In this document: piece after piece, positions 27,886-39,615 of the stretch | How positions within the stretch are numbered: position 1 is the first letter of the stretch | Layout of the letters: each line of letters opens with the position of its first letter | NCBI GenBank assembly: GCA_963681505.1 | Contig: OY811993.1 | Location: 462,562-526,561 of the forward strand | Reading direction: 5' to 3' | DNA: 64,000 nt | Origin: Eunapius fragilis | Taxonomy: Eukaryota; Porifera; Demospongiae; Spongillida; Spongillidae | The notes under the pieces: generated by a model | Told to the model about the DNA's origin: nothing | The model's input: the letters and a program-made list of their open reading frames with translations, nothing else | Databases searched by the model: none | Made by a program: the position numbers and the translations under genes

Positions 27886-28511
27886 ATTTTTTAAAAAGAA
27901 AAAAGAAAAGTCAGTGCTGTGGTCTTAGGGTTTACCATAATCAATAAATGTAGGTAAGTGGTCTTACTTTCTTTCAATGAATCCATACGTAGCGCACCAT
28001 GTAATGAATACTCATAAAATGTACATGACGTCATATTCACGTGAAACAGTGTCGATGCCATTGCAATGTATTGCGTTTCCAATCCCGTTCCGTAAGGTCT
28101 TCAATCTATGCTTTGACTGAAATAGTAACAGCCGATGGGCACGCAAGGCACTATGCTCTTTCAGAAAATTAAGCTATACTCACTGTAGCTCCAAACGCAC
28201 GCTAGAAAAAGGTAGAGTGTCAAATAGACACAGCAAAAAAAGACCGCGAATCAATGTTTTGATTTCACAAATGATTTTAAAATCACTTGTAAAATCATCG
28301 CATGATTGAATACAGGTGTGCTCAATCATCTGTAAAATCAAAAATTGATTTGACGCGTTTTTTCCCTGTGAGACTCAAATTTCGCTTTGTGCGCAGTCCA
28401 ACGTATACTGTAAAGGAAAGAACAATCCTGCGTACTTAAAACTTCGGATAGGCATACAAATATGACCTACCAACTGCGTGGTGGCAACAGAAAAGCGCTA
28501 CAACAATACAG

Positions 28512-28766
28512 GTGAACACCAGAGGTAGAGGCGGTGAGCGGTTTGCTATGAGATGTCGTTTTCTGCACATTCAACAAGTGCTTTATGATTCAAAACATAA
28601 TAGCAATTACACAATCACTTACAGGACGAAGATCGAAGTATTTGAGTGTTCTGAAAAGAACAGTGAGCGCACAAGTAGCAAAAAGTCGTCTGGTTCAGTC
28701 TATGGTTCAGTGACCTTTCTTTGTTTAGAGGTGTTAATAACCGAGTCGAGGAGTGCCGATACATAG
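28512..28766 (+). CDS. Short open frame upstream of the coiled-coil gene, possible first exon
   Basis: 84 codons including a lysine- and serine-rich tail (SERTSSKKSSGSVYG). It is in the same frame as the next exon, but a TAG at 28764 intervenes and no strong donor is visible. It could be a 5' exon, or sequence between transposon ends. Confidence 0.25.
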   Translation: MNTRGRGGERFAMRCRFLHIQQVLYDSKHNSNYTITYRTKIEVFECSEKNSERTSSKKSSGSVYGSVTFLCLEVLITESRSADT

Positions 28767-28825
28767 CAATGCGCTCACGTGACTCGTTTCCAATCCCCTT
28801 ACTCTAATATCTATGGTATTATTAG

Positions 28826-31800
28826 ACAACTTATACAAGAAAACGTGATCTTACGGGAGGAAAAGGACCAGCTGTTGAAGGAGAAGGACGAACTTCAAAT
28901 GAAACTGATGGCGTTTCAGGAAGTACTTGAAGATTTGAAACAGTGAGTCAGCGATTTTTTAGCATGGACTATGTTCCCCCTCGGAAGGGTATCAAGTGGA
29001 TTGTGCGTGTGTGGGCACTACACTGTAGTGTCTTATATTCGTGCGAGCGTAAGCGTGGCAATGAACGCACCCGTACCTCCTGAAGCCGCCAGACACAGTC
29101 ACACAATTGTATTTCCAAATAGCTCGATATAACTATCTCTCAAACCTATTATTCAAACCTATAACTTGGGGCCTGTATCACAGCCAATTCGGTTGTATCA
29201 CACAATGGTAGTTGGGAATCTATAGTCTCTGAGTTAAACCTTCTTCTTCTGATTGTTACGTTGGTCAGTGCAACCTATATAGTAGGTTGGTGGATTATTT
29301 ATTTCGCAGTTCTCTCTGCATATCTTGGCCGAACCTGTGTGAATATGCAATTGCTTCAAACAAAGCTTCTTTTGTTATGAGTGTGTTTGCACTGCAGCTT
29401 AAATTCTGTGTTGCTTTAATGTGATTATTTGTTTTGACAGACAATACGAATTCCTGAAGGGCAAATGTGAGACCATTTGCAGTAGTATGGCAGAGATTAA
29501 GAAGTACGTACAATAATTTGTTGATCTGCTATATAGTTCATTTTTAAACATTGCAGGGGATTTGAAGCCATAAGGCTGGTCAACAAGGATATTGAACTCA
29601 AAGAAGCGGATGTAGCAACAAGATTGGAAAATCAAGAAAAGGAACTTAAAAGGTACAGTTGAAACTGTGATGCTTGAGCATAAAATCTTTTTCTACTTTT
29701 CAATCTTTAACCTTGGTTTTTGGAATGAATCTGAAGGATTAAGCAAATCTGATTACATGTTGACAAGCTCAATGGCAACAAATAAGGGGTCATCACATGA
29801 CTTAATGATTGTTCTTCATTTTCCTAATAATTTTTAGTAGATTTCTCCTCTGAAATGCAATGCAATGCATTGAACGAAAAAGTGGTATATATTTACTATG
29901 CCAATAGGCCTAGAGTCGGAATTTTAATGCAGTAAGCAGTTACGGCTGTATCAACAAAAAAGGGCTGTTTGGAGATAGTAAAGTTTTTAGTTGGCCATTT
30001 TGAAAGTAGTTTATTGTAGAGCATCACATTAAACCAGTAAGTAAAAAGTTACGTATCTGCGTTGTAAAACAGGTAAATCTGTTTTGTTTTTATTTATTTA
30101 AAAGCATTCTTCAAACTTTGGTCTTCAACTGTCATCCATTTTGAATGAATAACACTAAAATTATTAACATTCTATAAATGGCTAGGCTTTTTCAGAGCCA
30201 AATGCAGTGTGATGGAGTTCCTAGAAGAGCTAGCATTGCTGGAAAGCCCAGAAGGCAGGGTGCTTCATGGAGAACCCCAATGCTGCAGCTTTGAAACAGT
30301 TGTACCTTGCGATTGTATTATATCTTCTCATTATGTAAAGGCTTTAAGATCATCATGCTGATTTTGCTTTGGGAATCAAATGGAGAAGTTTTGATGTACA
30401 CCATCACAAGGCTAGCTCTTCTACTTATAGTAGAGTCCGTTAACAGCAATTTTTAACAAGATCGTTACAGGGTGGATAAAAGCACCAAAACCGGTGTACA
30501 TGCTCTTTGGGACATATCTATCGATATCAGAAGGGGTGCCACAAAATTGGGATGGTGCACTCCGAGAAATAACGCCTTGAAATGTGCCACGCCCTCTTTG
30601 ACGGAACTGAAAACATCTAGCACACTATCTTTTTTTTAAAAAGTAATATTCAAAATCACACACTGTCTTAGCGCTTTCTTCCACATGTTTTATGAAGCAA
30701 ATCATTCCGACAGCCAACATTTTTCGATTCTAAATTACCTTCTCCACTGAGCTAAGGTATACGTATCTTCGTCAATTTTATATTGAGTGCACTCATCACT
30801 ATTCTAGCTTCGTATACTTTTACATTGTAATGTACTGAGTTAAGCAAAGCAGTGAATTAGTGGGCGCCGTGTTAAGATGTAAGGTTTTCAAGCTCCATGA
30901 AATCGTTTCTCTAATTATACATTGCATGGAAAATTTTAAAAAAAAAACAAACGAGCCTACGCGTGTTGATCGATGGATTGGGCGACTTGCGTGATCTGTT
31001 TAAAAGGTGGCGGTGATCTCAGATGTCCAGAAGACTCGCTTCAGAGCAACGGATATGAAGTGTACACAAGCTTCCTAAAAATGGTAGACGAATTTAAAGC
31101 TCTGAATGCATTACCAGTTGAGATAGATTTCAAAGGGAATGGTACGGCTGAAATATTTCACAGAAACCGAGCAAAATGGCACAAGTCTTGTCACCTTAAG
31201 TTTGCGCCCTCTAAACTACACAGAATACATGAAAGCTTAGCAGGCAAACGTACATGTAGTGATGGAGTCCCTCGGAAATCAAAGCGCCTAGCTACTTGTA
31301 GCGACATTAGCTCTTGTATATTCTGTTTCACAATGGATGGTAAGCTACATCAGTGTTCTACAATGAAGCTTGACACTGAACTCCGATATATGGCTACAGA
31401 ACTCAATGATACAACATTGCTGGCTAGAATTTCAGGGGGGGATATAGTTGCCATTGAAGCCAAATATCACATTGAGTGCCTGGTTAAGTACAAGAATTCT
31501 TTCAGAAGTGCACAGAGAGCAGCAGCTAGTCAGTGCAGTAAAAAGGATGAAAACAGATGCCTGCCGGCTTTGGTGTTTGCAGAGGTTGTAGCTTATATTG
31601 AAAATGAAGTGGAAAATGGAACTAACATCTTTAAGCTTTCTGAACTGCATATGATATATGAAAACCGTCTGCAGAGTGTTGGAATTACCATAACATAATT
31701 CTTGCCAGGAAACATCATGCAGATGGAAGGAATACTTTGCTAGTGTTTAATGATGGTTTTCAGAAACTCCTGTTGGATGCCATGGCAAACAGAGATATTG

Positions 31801-34800
31801 AATCTGAGGCAATTTCTATGACAAAATTAGTAAAGACAATCAGAAAGGATATGCTTGATTGGGCCGAATATGAGCTCCCTAGTTTTGAGCTATGGGTGGC
31901 CTTTGGCATGGGCAAAAGCTATCAGGAGATCAGAATAAACAGTGTGTATGATAAACTAGGCAAAGATAAGTCAATTGCACTGCCATGTTTTCATGCCTTT
32001 ACTGGATGTGACACCACTTCACAGTTTTTTGGTAAAGGAAAGTCATCTGCATGGGTAGCTTGGGAATCATTTCCTGAGGCAACAGAGGCATTCTGTTTAA
32101 TTACCCTTCATCCATTTGTATCACTTGATACCACTTCTGCTGCATTTCAACTCCTAAGAGATACACCTGTGTTCTGTATGACAAAACTACAAATATCAGT
32201 TTGGTCAATGAGCTGAGAATGAATCTTTTTTCCCAGAAGTCAGTTTCCATGGAAAACATGCCCCCTACACAGGTATATAGTATCTTATAATTACAAAATG
32301 TGTCAGCCATTATACTTTACTTTCTTTTTCTAGGCTGCACTCCTTGAGCATTGTAATCGAGCAGTGTACCAAACAAGTATCTGGGCGAAAAGCCTCACAT
32401 CACAGCAATCTGCACCATCACCAGAAGGATTTGGCTGGACAAGCTAGGAGCAGTAGTACATGGATACCTCATTGGACACTTCTACCTGAAGCTGCTCAAG
32501 CATGCAGAGAACTATTGAAGTGTGGCTGCAAAGCACTGCCTCTCTGCTCAAGAAAGTGTCGATGTCATAATGCCGGTCTTTTGTGCACTGCATTGTGTAG
32601 CTGTACTGGCTCATGTGATCCAGAGGAATAGAAATAAATGCACAATGATGCATGCATGTACGAATATACTTGTATACTCATGCAGCGTACTTGATTCACT
32701 TACACTGTCCCTCTCTCAATTTTTGGGAAGGAGGCTACTTGATTCACTGAAATACATTCATTTCAGCTATAATTTCACAAAGAGTTCACACTGATCCGTC
32801 ATTTCTTACTTGTATCTCGGTTGTTCGGTGCTGTGGAGCGATGCGGGTGCTATGGGGAGCGTCGCGAAGCTGCGGATATATATGGCTTCTCCCGCTCGTT
32901 ATCAATCCTGCTGTGTTTGTCGACTCGGATAAGAAATTGTCAATGGCACCCCTTCTAGAATGATTCTACACATTATAATAGATGTATTTCTAAATTTTCA
33001 TGCTTTTATCCACCGTGTAACGATTTTTTACTTAAGGGACTCCACTATTAATCCATCTGATGATGCACACTGCATTTGGCCATTTTTGCATTGATGGTCA
33101 CTCCACTATGGCTATTTATAGAATAATGTTAATTGTAGCATTATTCATTCAAAAACTGAAGACCAAATTTTTGGATGAATTTAAATAATTTAAAAAAAAC
33201 AGCAGAACAGATTTTCGGATGATTATAATGCAGACACATCTTCTGCTTACTGGCTTAATGTGATGTTGTACAATAAACCACTTAAACGGCCAATGAAAAC
33301 TTTACTATCTCCAAACAGCCTTTTTTTGGTTGACAGAACCACAACTGCTTACCATGTTAATATTTTGACTTGGGTGATTGATGGCCTATTGATAAAGTAA
33401 ATACCACTTTTAGTTTGATGTGTTGCATTTTGGAGAGATTCATTAAAAAGTTGATTATTTAGGGGGTGCACAAACAAATATGAAAAACAATCATTAAATT
33501 ATCGTATTTCCAATATTTGTTGCCATTGAGTGCGCCAATAGAAACAAGTAAATAAAAACATTCTCTACGAGAAAGTTGGTGGGATATAGGATTTGATTAT
33601 GACATTGGTGGTGTAAAAAGCAAGGAAACAAGGTCTTATCAGAAGGGAAAATGTCATAGTCCTATATTTAGCACATTTCTAGGACATGTGTTGTTTGTGT
33701 GCTAAATATAGGACTATGACATTTTCCCTTCTGATAAGACCTTGTTTCCTTGCTTTTTACACCACCAATGTCATAATCAAATCCTATATCCCACCAACTT
33801 TCTCGTAGAGAATGTTTTTATTTACTTGTTTTCTTTATTTTTTTTCATACCCATTTAATTATACAAGACATTAGTCTCGTACCCAGACCGTCTATGACGT
33901 AAGCGATTATCGCTGTAAACAGTATAATCACTACGTCCATACGTATGGACGTAGTGTTTACAGCGATAATCGCTTACGTCATAGACGGTCTGGGTACGAG
34001 ACTAACAAGACATAGGAGGCTGATAGTCGATTGTTTATCAAAGTATTATATTATATAAAAGCGAGTCCTCCAGCCGATTCTGAAGCTATTGGTGAAATTT
34101 TCATCGCTTAGAAATGTTCCTGTCCTGAGTTATGCGTGGGCAAGAAGAAGGAGAAGAAGAAGAAGACGACCCGCCCCTTGTTCCGAGACTGGGTACGAGG
34201 ACGGGCAGTACACTCTTGTTCTCAACAACCACGCGGTTCAGCGACATGAAACAAAAACGAAACTACTCATTTTTGACTTCTAGATCGATTGCTAAAACAA
34301 GCTACACGACCCGATCGTCGGGAGTGTTGTTACAGACGGGTCGCGTTTTTTTAATGACATTCATAGTCGGGGTCAAATCCTATATGGAAGTTTCTAACGA
34401 AACTTCCGATTTCTAACGAAACTTCCGATATGTAATCATATTTGCTTAGTTATTCTGATTCATTCCAAAAACTAGTGTTAAACAATGAAAAGTAGGAAAA
34501 AAAATTATGCTCAGTATCACAGTTTTAACTGTGATTGGGATTTTATGTCACATGTAGGTCAGTTACATGTACTTCTGCACCATTTCCCCCACTCCAAATT
34601 TGTCATAGTGATGATGGTTGATCATTTCTGAACAATCTTTTTTATGAATCTATTTAGAGCATTGTCTGCAAAAGGAAAACACGAACTTTTTTATCTGAAT
34701 ACCAAATTTACTCATGAAATATAGAACTGATGAAATCCCTTCATCTCAAGACTTAAAACAGGATTAGGTACAACTGATATATTACTGAGATTCTGTAATT

Positions 34801-35396
34801 AAACTATCACTTTCATTGTTACATAGCAGTTTAGTTGCTAGCTCCTACAAAAGGATTATTATCTGCTGTGTGTATTATCACGCGTATACATATGTGTTTT
34901 TATTGTTAGTGTACTTCCACTAGGGAAAACTTAATTCTCATGTACATTCTTTATTTCCAGCTTACAAGCACAACTCTCAGATATGGACTTAAAAGAAACA
35001 ATCACAGGGGTTTGCATGTGGATTGAAGAAGCTCGTCTCATAATTTTGCACAAACTGGGGTATCAAGATGCAGATCATTTTTCCTTAGCCAAAGCATGGC
35101 ATACATTGTCAAAAAGAAAACAGAATGATGAGCGGTTTCAGAAGGACTTTGACCATGCTGTAGAGCAATCGTTTGAGCTGAGTGCTGATGAATGGCGAAA
35201 AGTGTCTTATGAATTCTACCATAAACAACGTCATGCATGTACTCTTATTCAAGCACGCCCATCTGCAGATGAGGTTTTAAAGTCTTTATCCTTGCTTCCT
35301 TCACCTTACAACAGTGATGAGTATAAAGGCATATTTGGTAAACTGATCCCATATGTTGCAGAACAGGTACAAATTGCTGAACAAATTTGTGCATGA
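28826..35396 (+). CDS. Coiled-coil protein of unknown function (five visible exons, 5' end incomplete)
   Basis: Exons: 28826-28942, 29441-29503, 29557-29652 and 34961-35396, with an unseen start upstream. Every junction has phase 2 and consensus signals (GTGAGT, GTACGT and GTACAG donors; ACAG, GCAG and CCAG acceptors). The first three exons are charged and heptad-like (LIQENVILREEKDQLLKEKD, IELKEADVATRLENQEKELK). The last exon adds 145 codons ending ...VQIAEQICA with no domain I recognise; it holds a Trp-rich helical segment (TGVCMWIEEARLIILHKLGY). The intron of 5.3 kb between exons 3 and 4 of the visible set contains the GCDTTS element and MITEs. The consistent phases across a TE-filled intron argue for a real host gene. 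Visible product: about 236 residues in four of the exons. Confidence 0.65.
29769..33530. mobile_element. DNA element with long (about 0.6-0.8 kb) inverted terminal repeats
   Basis: The left arm (29769 to about 30560) and right arm (about 32935 to 33530) are diverged inverted copies. Matching pairs include ctcaatggcaacaaat at the outer ends, gggctgtttggagatagtaa with its reverse complement near 33310, ggtggataaaagca near 30472 with its complement near 33005, and agaaggggtgcca at the inner ends. The element encloses the pseudogene at 30973-32633 and sits inside the coiled-coil gene's intron. Confidence 0.7.
30973..32633 (+). pseudogene. GCDTTS-type transposon protein, internally deleted and frameshifted
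   Basis: The first part (30973-31698, 241 codons) starts with a Cys-pair segment (CVICLKGGGDLRC) and has W-HK-SCHLKF and CIFCF, suggesting metal binding. The second part (31737-32216) holds LPCFHAFTGCDTTSQFFGKG, typical of a large invertebrate transposon-linked protein family. A frameshift follows; the third part after a small intron (about 32271-32335) ends with a Cys-rich tail (CGCKALPLCSRKCRCHNAGL, CTALCSCTGSC). Several hundred residues normally between the first and second parts are absent. The biochemical role of the family is unknown to me. Confidence 0.65.
33542..33831. mobile_element. Hairpin MITE, family M1 (copy 2, nearly perfect)
   Basis: Arms of about 140 bp pair almost perfectly: the left has gaaacaagtaaataaaaaca, the right its complement ending at 33831. 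The centre is near tctaggacatgtgttgttt. It abuts the right end of the GCDTTS element. Confidence 0.9.
33872..34004. mobile_element. Perfect palindromic MITE with 9-bp target duplication
   Basis: Starts TAGTCTCGTACCCAGACC and ends with its exact complement; the centre is cgtccatacgtatggacg. Both sides carry ACAAGACAT (33863-33871 and 34005-34013). A 9-bp duplication is typical of Mutator-like elements. Confidence 0.9.
34050..34430. mobile_element. Non-autonomous repeat with GGAAGTTTC end (copy 2, inverted)
   Basis: Contains gactgggtacgaggacgggc and, at the right end, gtcggggtcaaatcctatat followed by two GAAACTTCCGAT units. It matches 6241-6560 in reverse orientation. Confidence 0.6.
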
Positions 35397-35760
35397 TTGA
35401 TTGGTCTGTAGTAACTGTAATTGTATGTTAACCTCTACTGTTGCTGTTATTAACATTTGCAACGCCCCTGGTTTGCCATTTACAGTGAATAATTTTCATG
35501 ATATAACAGACTTTGATCATGGACCAGAACATAGATTTCATTGTGTGGTCCTTCCGTTGATATTTACTTGCTCCAACATAGCCTGTGATGGGAAGAATTT
35601 GCTGAAATGAAGTATATATAACTTAATATTCACATGGAATATCAATCACTAGAACTCCTTATTCACATGGAAAATCTCTCTTCCGTTTCGGAGTATACCC
35701 TGTAAATATGGTATATTTGTTTATCACCAAGGAAACATTCAACAGTCTGAGAACTACTAT
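35397..35760. other. Region between coiled-coil gene and ATPase copy C
   Basis: No gene recognised. A 69-codon open frame (35401-35610) follows the stop closely but has no recognisable motif. Confidence 0.4.
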
Positions 35761-36096
35761 TATAATACCATGAATAGGGTGAGGTAGGGGTAGAAGTGAG
35801 TGGGCAGGTGTAGTGATAGAGGGAGTGGGCAGGTAGGTAGGGGTAGAGGGAGTGGGCAGGTAGGTAGACTGTCTTTAGTGTCTTCAGTGAGGGTACCAGT
35901 TTTGTCAAAACACACCAACTTGATCTTTCCACAAACATTAACCCTGTTCAGGAGGTGATAAAACACACAATGGGCCACCAATCATAACAAAACCTATCTA
36001 TTAGCTGTGGACATTATTTTTAAAATAATGTTTGCAATCATATGTAGTGGTATTACAAACTATTAGAGCTATCATCAAACCACATCTGCAAACCAC

Positions 36097-36130
<34 letters not shown>

Positions 36131-36402
36131 CATTACTGGTTCATTAAGATTATGTCATAACCACACTCAGACCCATGTGACCCCGCCCACCTTACCTCTG
36201 AGGACTGATGCAGTAGATCTGTTGTTTCTTCAGCCTCTGGAGAGCATACACTGTGCCCACAGTGAGGGCAGCAGGGAGGGCTGGGGGGACCACTATAGTG
36301 ATGACATCAAACGCCCTGATGACAGTCTCATGGACATCATAGCGACTTATTCCAAGGATAATAAGAGTGTAACAGAAGCCAATGAGTGCTTGTGGAAGGA
36401 AG
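35761..36402 (-). pseudogene. P5B ATPase fragment, copy C (exons 9 and 10 only, cut by assembly gap)
   Basis: Exon 9 (36388-36196, 193 nt) encodes the M4 region with PPALPAAL and is almost identical to copy B. The intron down to 35943 matches copy B's intron, including its CA tract. Exon 10 starts at 35943 with the phosphorylation motif DKTGTLTED, but directly after it the sequence changes into a short CCTACC-rich repeat and meets a stop near 35761. The upstream side runs into the N gap at 36403. Only two exons remain. It is a partial duplicate, or an unresolved assembly of another copy, and cannot encode a working pump as shown. Confidence 0.8.
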
Positions 36403-36602
36403 NNNNNNNNNNNNNNNNNNNNNNNNNNNNNNNNNNNNNNNNNNNNNNNNNNNNNNNNNNNNNNNNNNNNNNNNNNNNNNNNNNNNNNNNNNNNNNNNNN
36501 NNNNNNNNNNNNNNNNNNNNNNNNNNNNNNNNNNNNNNNNNNNNNNNNNNNNNNNNNNNNNNNNNNNNNNNNNNNNNNNNNNNNNNNNNNNNNNNNNNNN
36601 NN
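36403..36602. other. Assembly gap (200 N)
   Basis: Exactly 200 Ns, a conventional length for a scaffold gap of unknown size. Order and orientation across it rest on the assembler. Confidence 0.99.
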
Positions 36603-36934
36603 GGTAATCCCCCACCTTCAATTTCGAGCAAGAGTTCACACAGGAACCACGTTTAGAACTCTTTCTTGGAGCTCTGCCACATCAGCACTGCCATGTACTT
36701 AGCAGTGCCTATAGTAGGAGATTATGCATTTGATCCACTACATGGTAACGAATAAGATCTAAATAAGGCAGTGTTTGCATTTGTATCGTATATGGATGCT
36801 CTATTTTGCTGTAGCTATATGGTGACAGTACAGCCTGTACAGGGAAGCAGTTTGAAGCCTACGCTCAACTACTGCCGCGCGTTTCGTTAGAAGAGGTTGC
36901 AATGGATTTCTGAGCAACTCGTGGCAACGGCGGG

Positions 36935-38146
36935 TTGGAGGGCCACTACTGCTCCTATACCATGCACGCTTCCCTCCCAATGATACACTTCTCCATATTG
37001 GGTGCGTCATCTGTTGTGCACGCCACTGTCATCACAGCTTCCACTAGTACACCACCATACAACATTACACGTCTGTCTCTATTAGATAATCAAAACTACA
37101 TGTTCTTACTCCAACATCATCTAAGTGCTTCATCTGTTGCTGCATCACTTGTCATGGACTGGACCAGTAGACTGCAATACAACACCTCACAATCTGTTCT
37201 TAAAACTATTACACAAATCAAAACTACTGAGTCTGAGCGTAATAGTTTATGTTATGAACAGCTATATGGTAAAAGCAAATGTACACCCAATATGCACCTT
37301 CATTTGCATTTGAAACAATGCTTATTGGACTACGGACCAGTTCATTCTTTTTGGTGTTTTCCGTTTGAGCGTTTTAATGGTACATTTGAAAGTTTCAACA
37401 AGAACTGGATATGTCCTGAACTTCAGATAATGACTAAATTTTTAAACTACCAGGAGTCAGTGATCATGAGTAAATTGTCATCAGAACTCCCCCACTTTGA
37501 ATGGCTTGGTGACATCAATGATGAAACATCCCACAAAGGATCAATTCAGCAAACAAGTACTGATCATAACCTGTTAAATGCACAATCTAGATTTATACTC
37601 TGCCCAATTGAAGAAATTAATGCAACAAATAGTCTGATGTATGAAGCCGTGTCAAAAAAATGCGAAAAACTGTTATTGTTGCACAAAGTTGAGTGGCTTA
37701 GGAATGTATATATGGCATTATATCCAACATCAACAATTACACATGTCAACATGAGTCATGATGTTTTTAATGAGGCCAATATATTCAATGAAATATATTT
37801 ATCTGTAAAAGCAAAAGGTAATCACTCACATAGCATTATTGCTTATTGGCCTGAGTCAATCCAAGGTACAAGCGAATTGTCTAGACATTGTGAGTATCGT
37901 GCTGGTGAAATTCAGCACTTTTTTCACCACATGGTAGAAATAATACTGCCAGAGCAACCAGAGAAATCTGTATCTCATGTATTTGCATATGTTCACTGGT
38001 ATGAAAAACATCCTTGCTACGATGGACAACTATTTCCACTAAAAGTCTTCACAAATATCAAAAAGAAAACTGGAGCATCAGTGTTTGTCCCTCTAAGTCG
38101 AATCATTAATCAATGTGCTGAGTTCAGTTTTATGTCCAATAAATAG
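36935..38146 (+). CDS. CACTA/Transposase_21-like transposon protein (C-terminal part)
   Basis: Uninterrupted 403-codon frame. The core NMHLHLHLKQCLLDYGPVHS then FWCFPFERFNGTFESF matches the conserved block after the DDE region in animal Transposase_21/DUF4218-type (En/Spm, CACTA) elements. A later part reads GEIQHFFHHMVE and VFAYVHWYEKH. No catalytic DDE part is visible; it would lie upstream, in or beyond the gap. The start is uncertain because the frame is open from 36935. It may be a truncated but still open remnant. Confidence 0.65.
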   Translation: MEGHYCSYTMHASLPMIHFSILGASSVVHATVITASTSTPPYNITRLSLLDNQNYMFLLQHHLSASSVAASLVMDWTSRLQYNTSQSVLKTITQIKTTESERNSLCYEQLYGKSKCTPNMHLHLHLKQCLLDYGPVHSFWCFPFERFNGTFESFNKNWICPELQIMTKFLNYQESVIMSKLSSELPHFEWLGDINDETSHKGSIQQTSTDHNLLNAQSRFILCPIEEINATNSLMYEAVSKKCEKLLLLHKVEWLRNVYMALYPTSTITHVNMSHDVFNEANIFNEIYLSVKAKGNHSHSIIAYWPESIQGTSELSRHCEYRAGEIQHFFHHMVEIILPEQPEKSVSHVFAYVHWYEKHPCYDGQLFPLKVFTNIKKKTGASVFVPLSRIINQCAEFSFMSNK

Positions 38147-38149
38147 AAA

Positions 38150-39055
38150 AGTACGGTTTTGAATGGCTTTGGATGTGATCAATCATACATCTGTTTTTTC
38201 ATTAATGCAGGATGGTTATCTTTCCTCTGAGACTAAACAATTCAATTGGGACTTTTAATTACAATGCAATGGACAACTAATAAAATATATTCTCTGTGTG
38301 TTTGTAATGTGCAATATATAATTGATGTTCCACTAGTCATTACATCACTCATTTTGGTCATTCTCAAGGACTGTAGGTTTTTGTACCATAATTGCCGAGG
38401 TATTCACTCCACACATATCTTTCTATTAGGGTTGAAAGTATCATTGTAATGTCTATGAATCATGCGATGACAACAACCACTGATGTTTGCATCATTTACA
38501 GAATAGATAAATGCTAACTCTAGTGACGACGATGCAAATGCTACACATGTTCAGTGTCAATATGTAAAAATATACATGCATGTGCTCATGTACAAGGATG
38601 ATGGTCTAGTGTCAATGGTGGTGGTGATGTCATATGCTTCCTTGCCAAAGTAGCAGTGGCAACAAGAGGGCAGTCTAATGGCAGGTAGTCTGTAGTCAAG
38701 GTTCCCCGTTTCTGATGACAGTGTTGTTACAAATTGTGGTCTAAAAAACATTGAATGCAAGCTATTGACCTTTCTAAAAGAATTGGTGATTTCACACTTA
38801 CATCAGACCTAATTCATTAATGACAACTTTATAGCAATCATATCCAGAAGAACCACAAGTCTACATCATGTCCTTCAATGATATCCAGTAAGAGTGAAAG
38901 AGAAAGAGAGGGGTTGGAAAGAGAGAGAGGGGAGGGGGGGGGGGGGGGGGGGGGGAGAGGAAGATATGGTCACATCACAGGAAGTGACCGAAAATCTATG
39001 ATGCCACACAACTGATGTCATATTCTAATTACACACACACAAATTAAGTTTGTGT
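38150..39055. other. Non-coding stretch with GA-rich and poly-G tract
   Basis: No gene seen. At 38898-38960 there is an AG-rich stretch leading into about 22 Gs. Confidence 0.5.
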
Positions 39056-39059
39056 ACCT

Positions 39060-39615
39060 GAGACAGCATGAAAAGCTTTAGGGACATACTGTCCTCAAGG
39101 TCTGGTGGTGATTACGTGCAATATACATTAAATGGTACAACTCACCTTTCAAGTGCCACGCCCGCCAAAGTCACGTGACTCCAATGACCCCATCAAGGTT
39201 GAAAGGTCTCAAAGCATGAAAAGCTTTAGGGATATACTGTCCTCAAGGTCTGGTGGTGATTACATGCAAGTGTGCAATACATTAAATGGTACAACTCACC
39301 TTATCAAGTACCACGCCCACCAAAGTCACGTGACTCCAATGACCCCATCAAAGTTGAATGGTCTCAAAGCATGAAAAGCTTTAGGGACATACTGTCCTCA
39401 AGGTCTGGTGGTAATTACGTGCAAGTGTGCAATACATTAAATGGTACAACTCACCTTATAAAGTACCACGCCCACCAAAGTCACGTGACTCCAATGACCC
39501 CATCAAGGTTGAAAGGTCTCAAAGTATGAAAAGCTTTAAGGACATACTATCCTCAAGGTCTGGTGGTGATTACGTGCCAGTGTACAATAAATTACATTGT
39601 CCAACTCACCTATCA
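39060..39615. repeat. About 155-bp tandem repeat, 3.6 copies
   Basis: Units begin agcatgaaaagctttaggga at about 39065, 39212, 39368 and 39523 and include cacgcccaccaaagtcacgt. Copies differ by a few bases. Confidence 0.9.

Larger units (their letters stand above)
23238..28110. mobile_element. DNA transposon with 38-bp terminal inverted repeats carrying a P-like transposase and a second gene
   Basis: The left end 23238-23275 (catagattgaagaccttatg and ggaacgggattggaaacgc) is repeated as its reverse complement at 28073-28110 with one mismatch. A third, diverged end of the same type lies at 28785-28814. Inside are the P-like transposase (plus strand) and a convergent unknown gene (minus strand), whose stop codons lie about 77 bp apart. 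No clear target duplication is visible. The ends could also belong to two nested elements. Confidence 0.65.
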
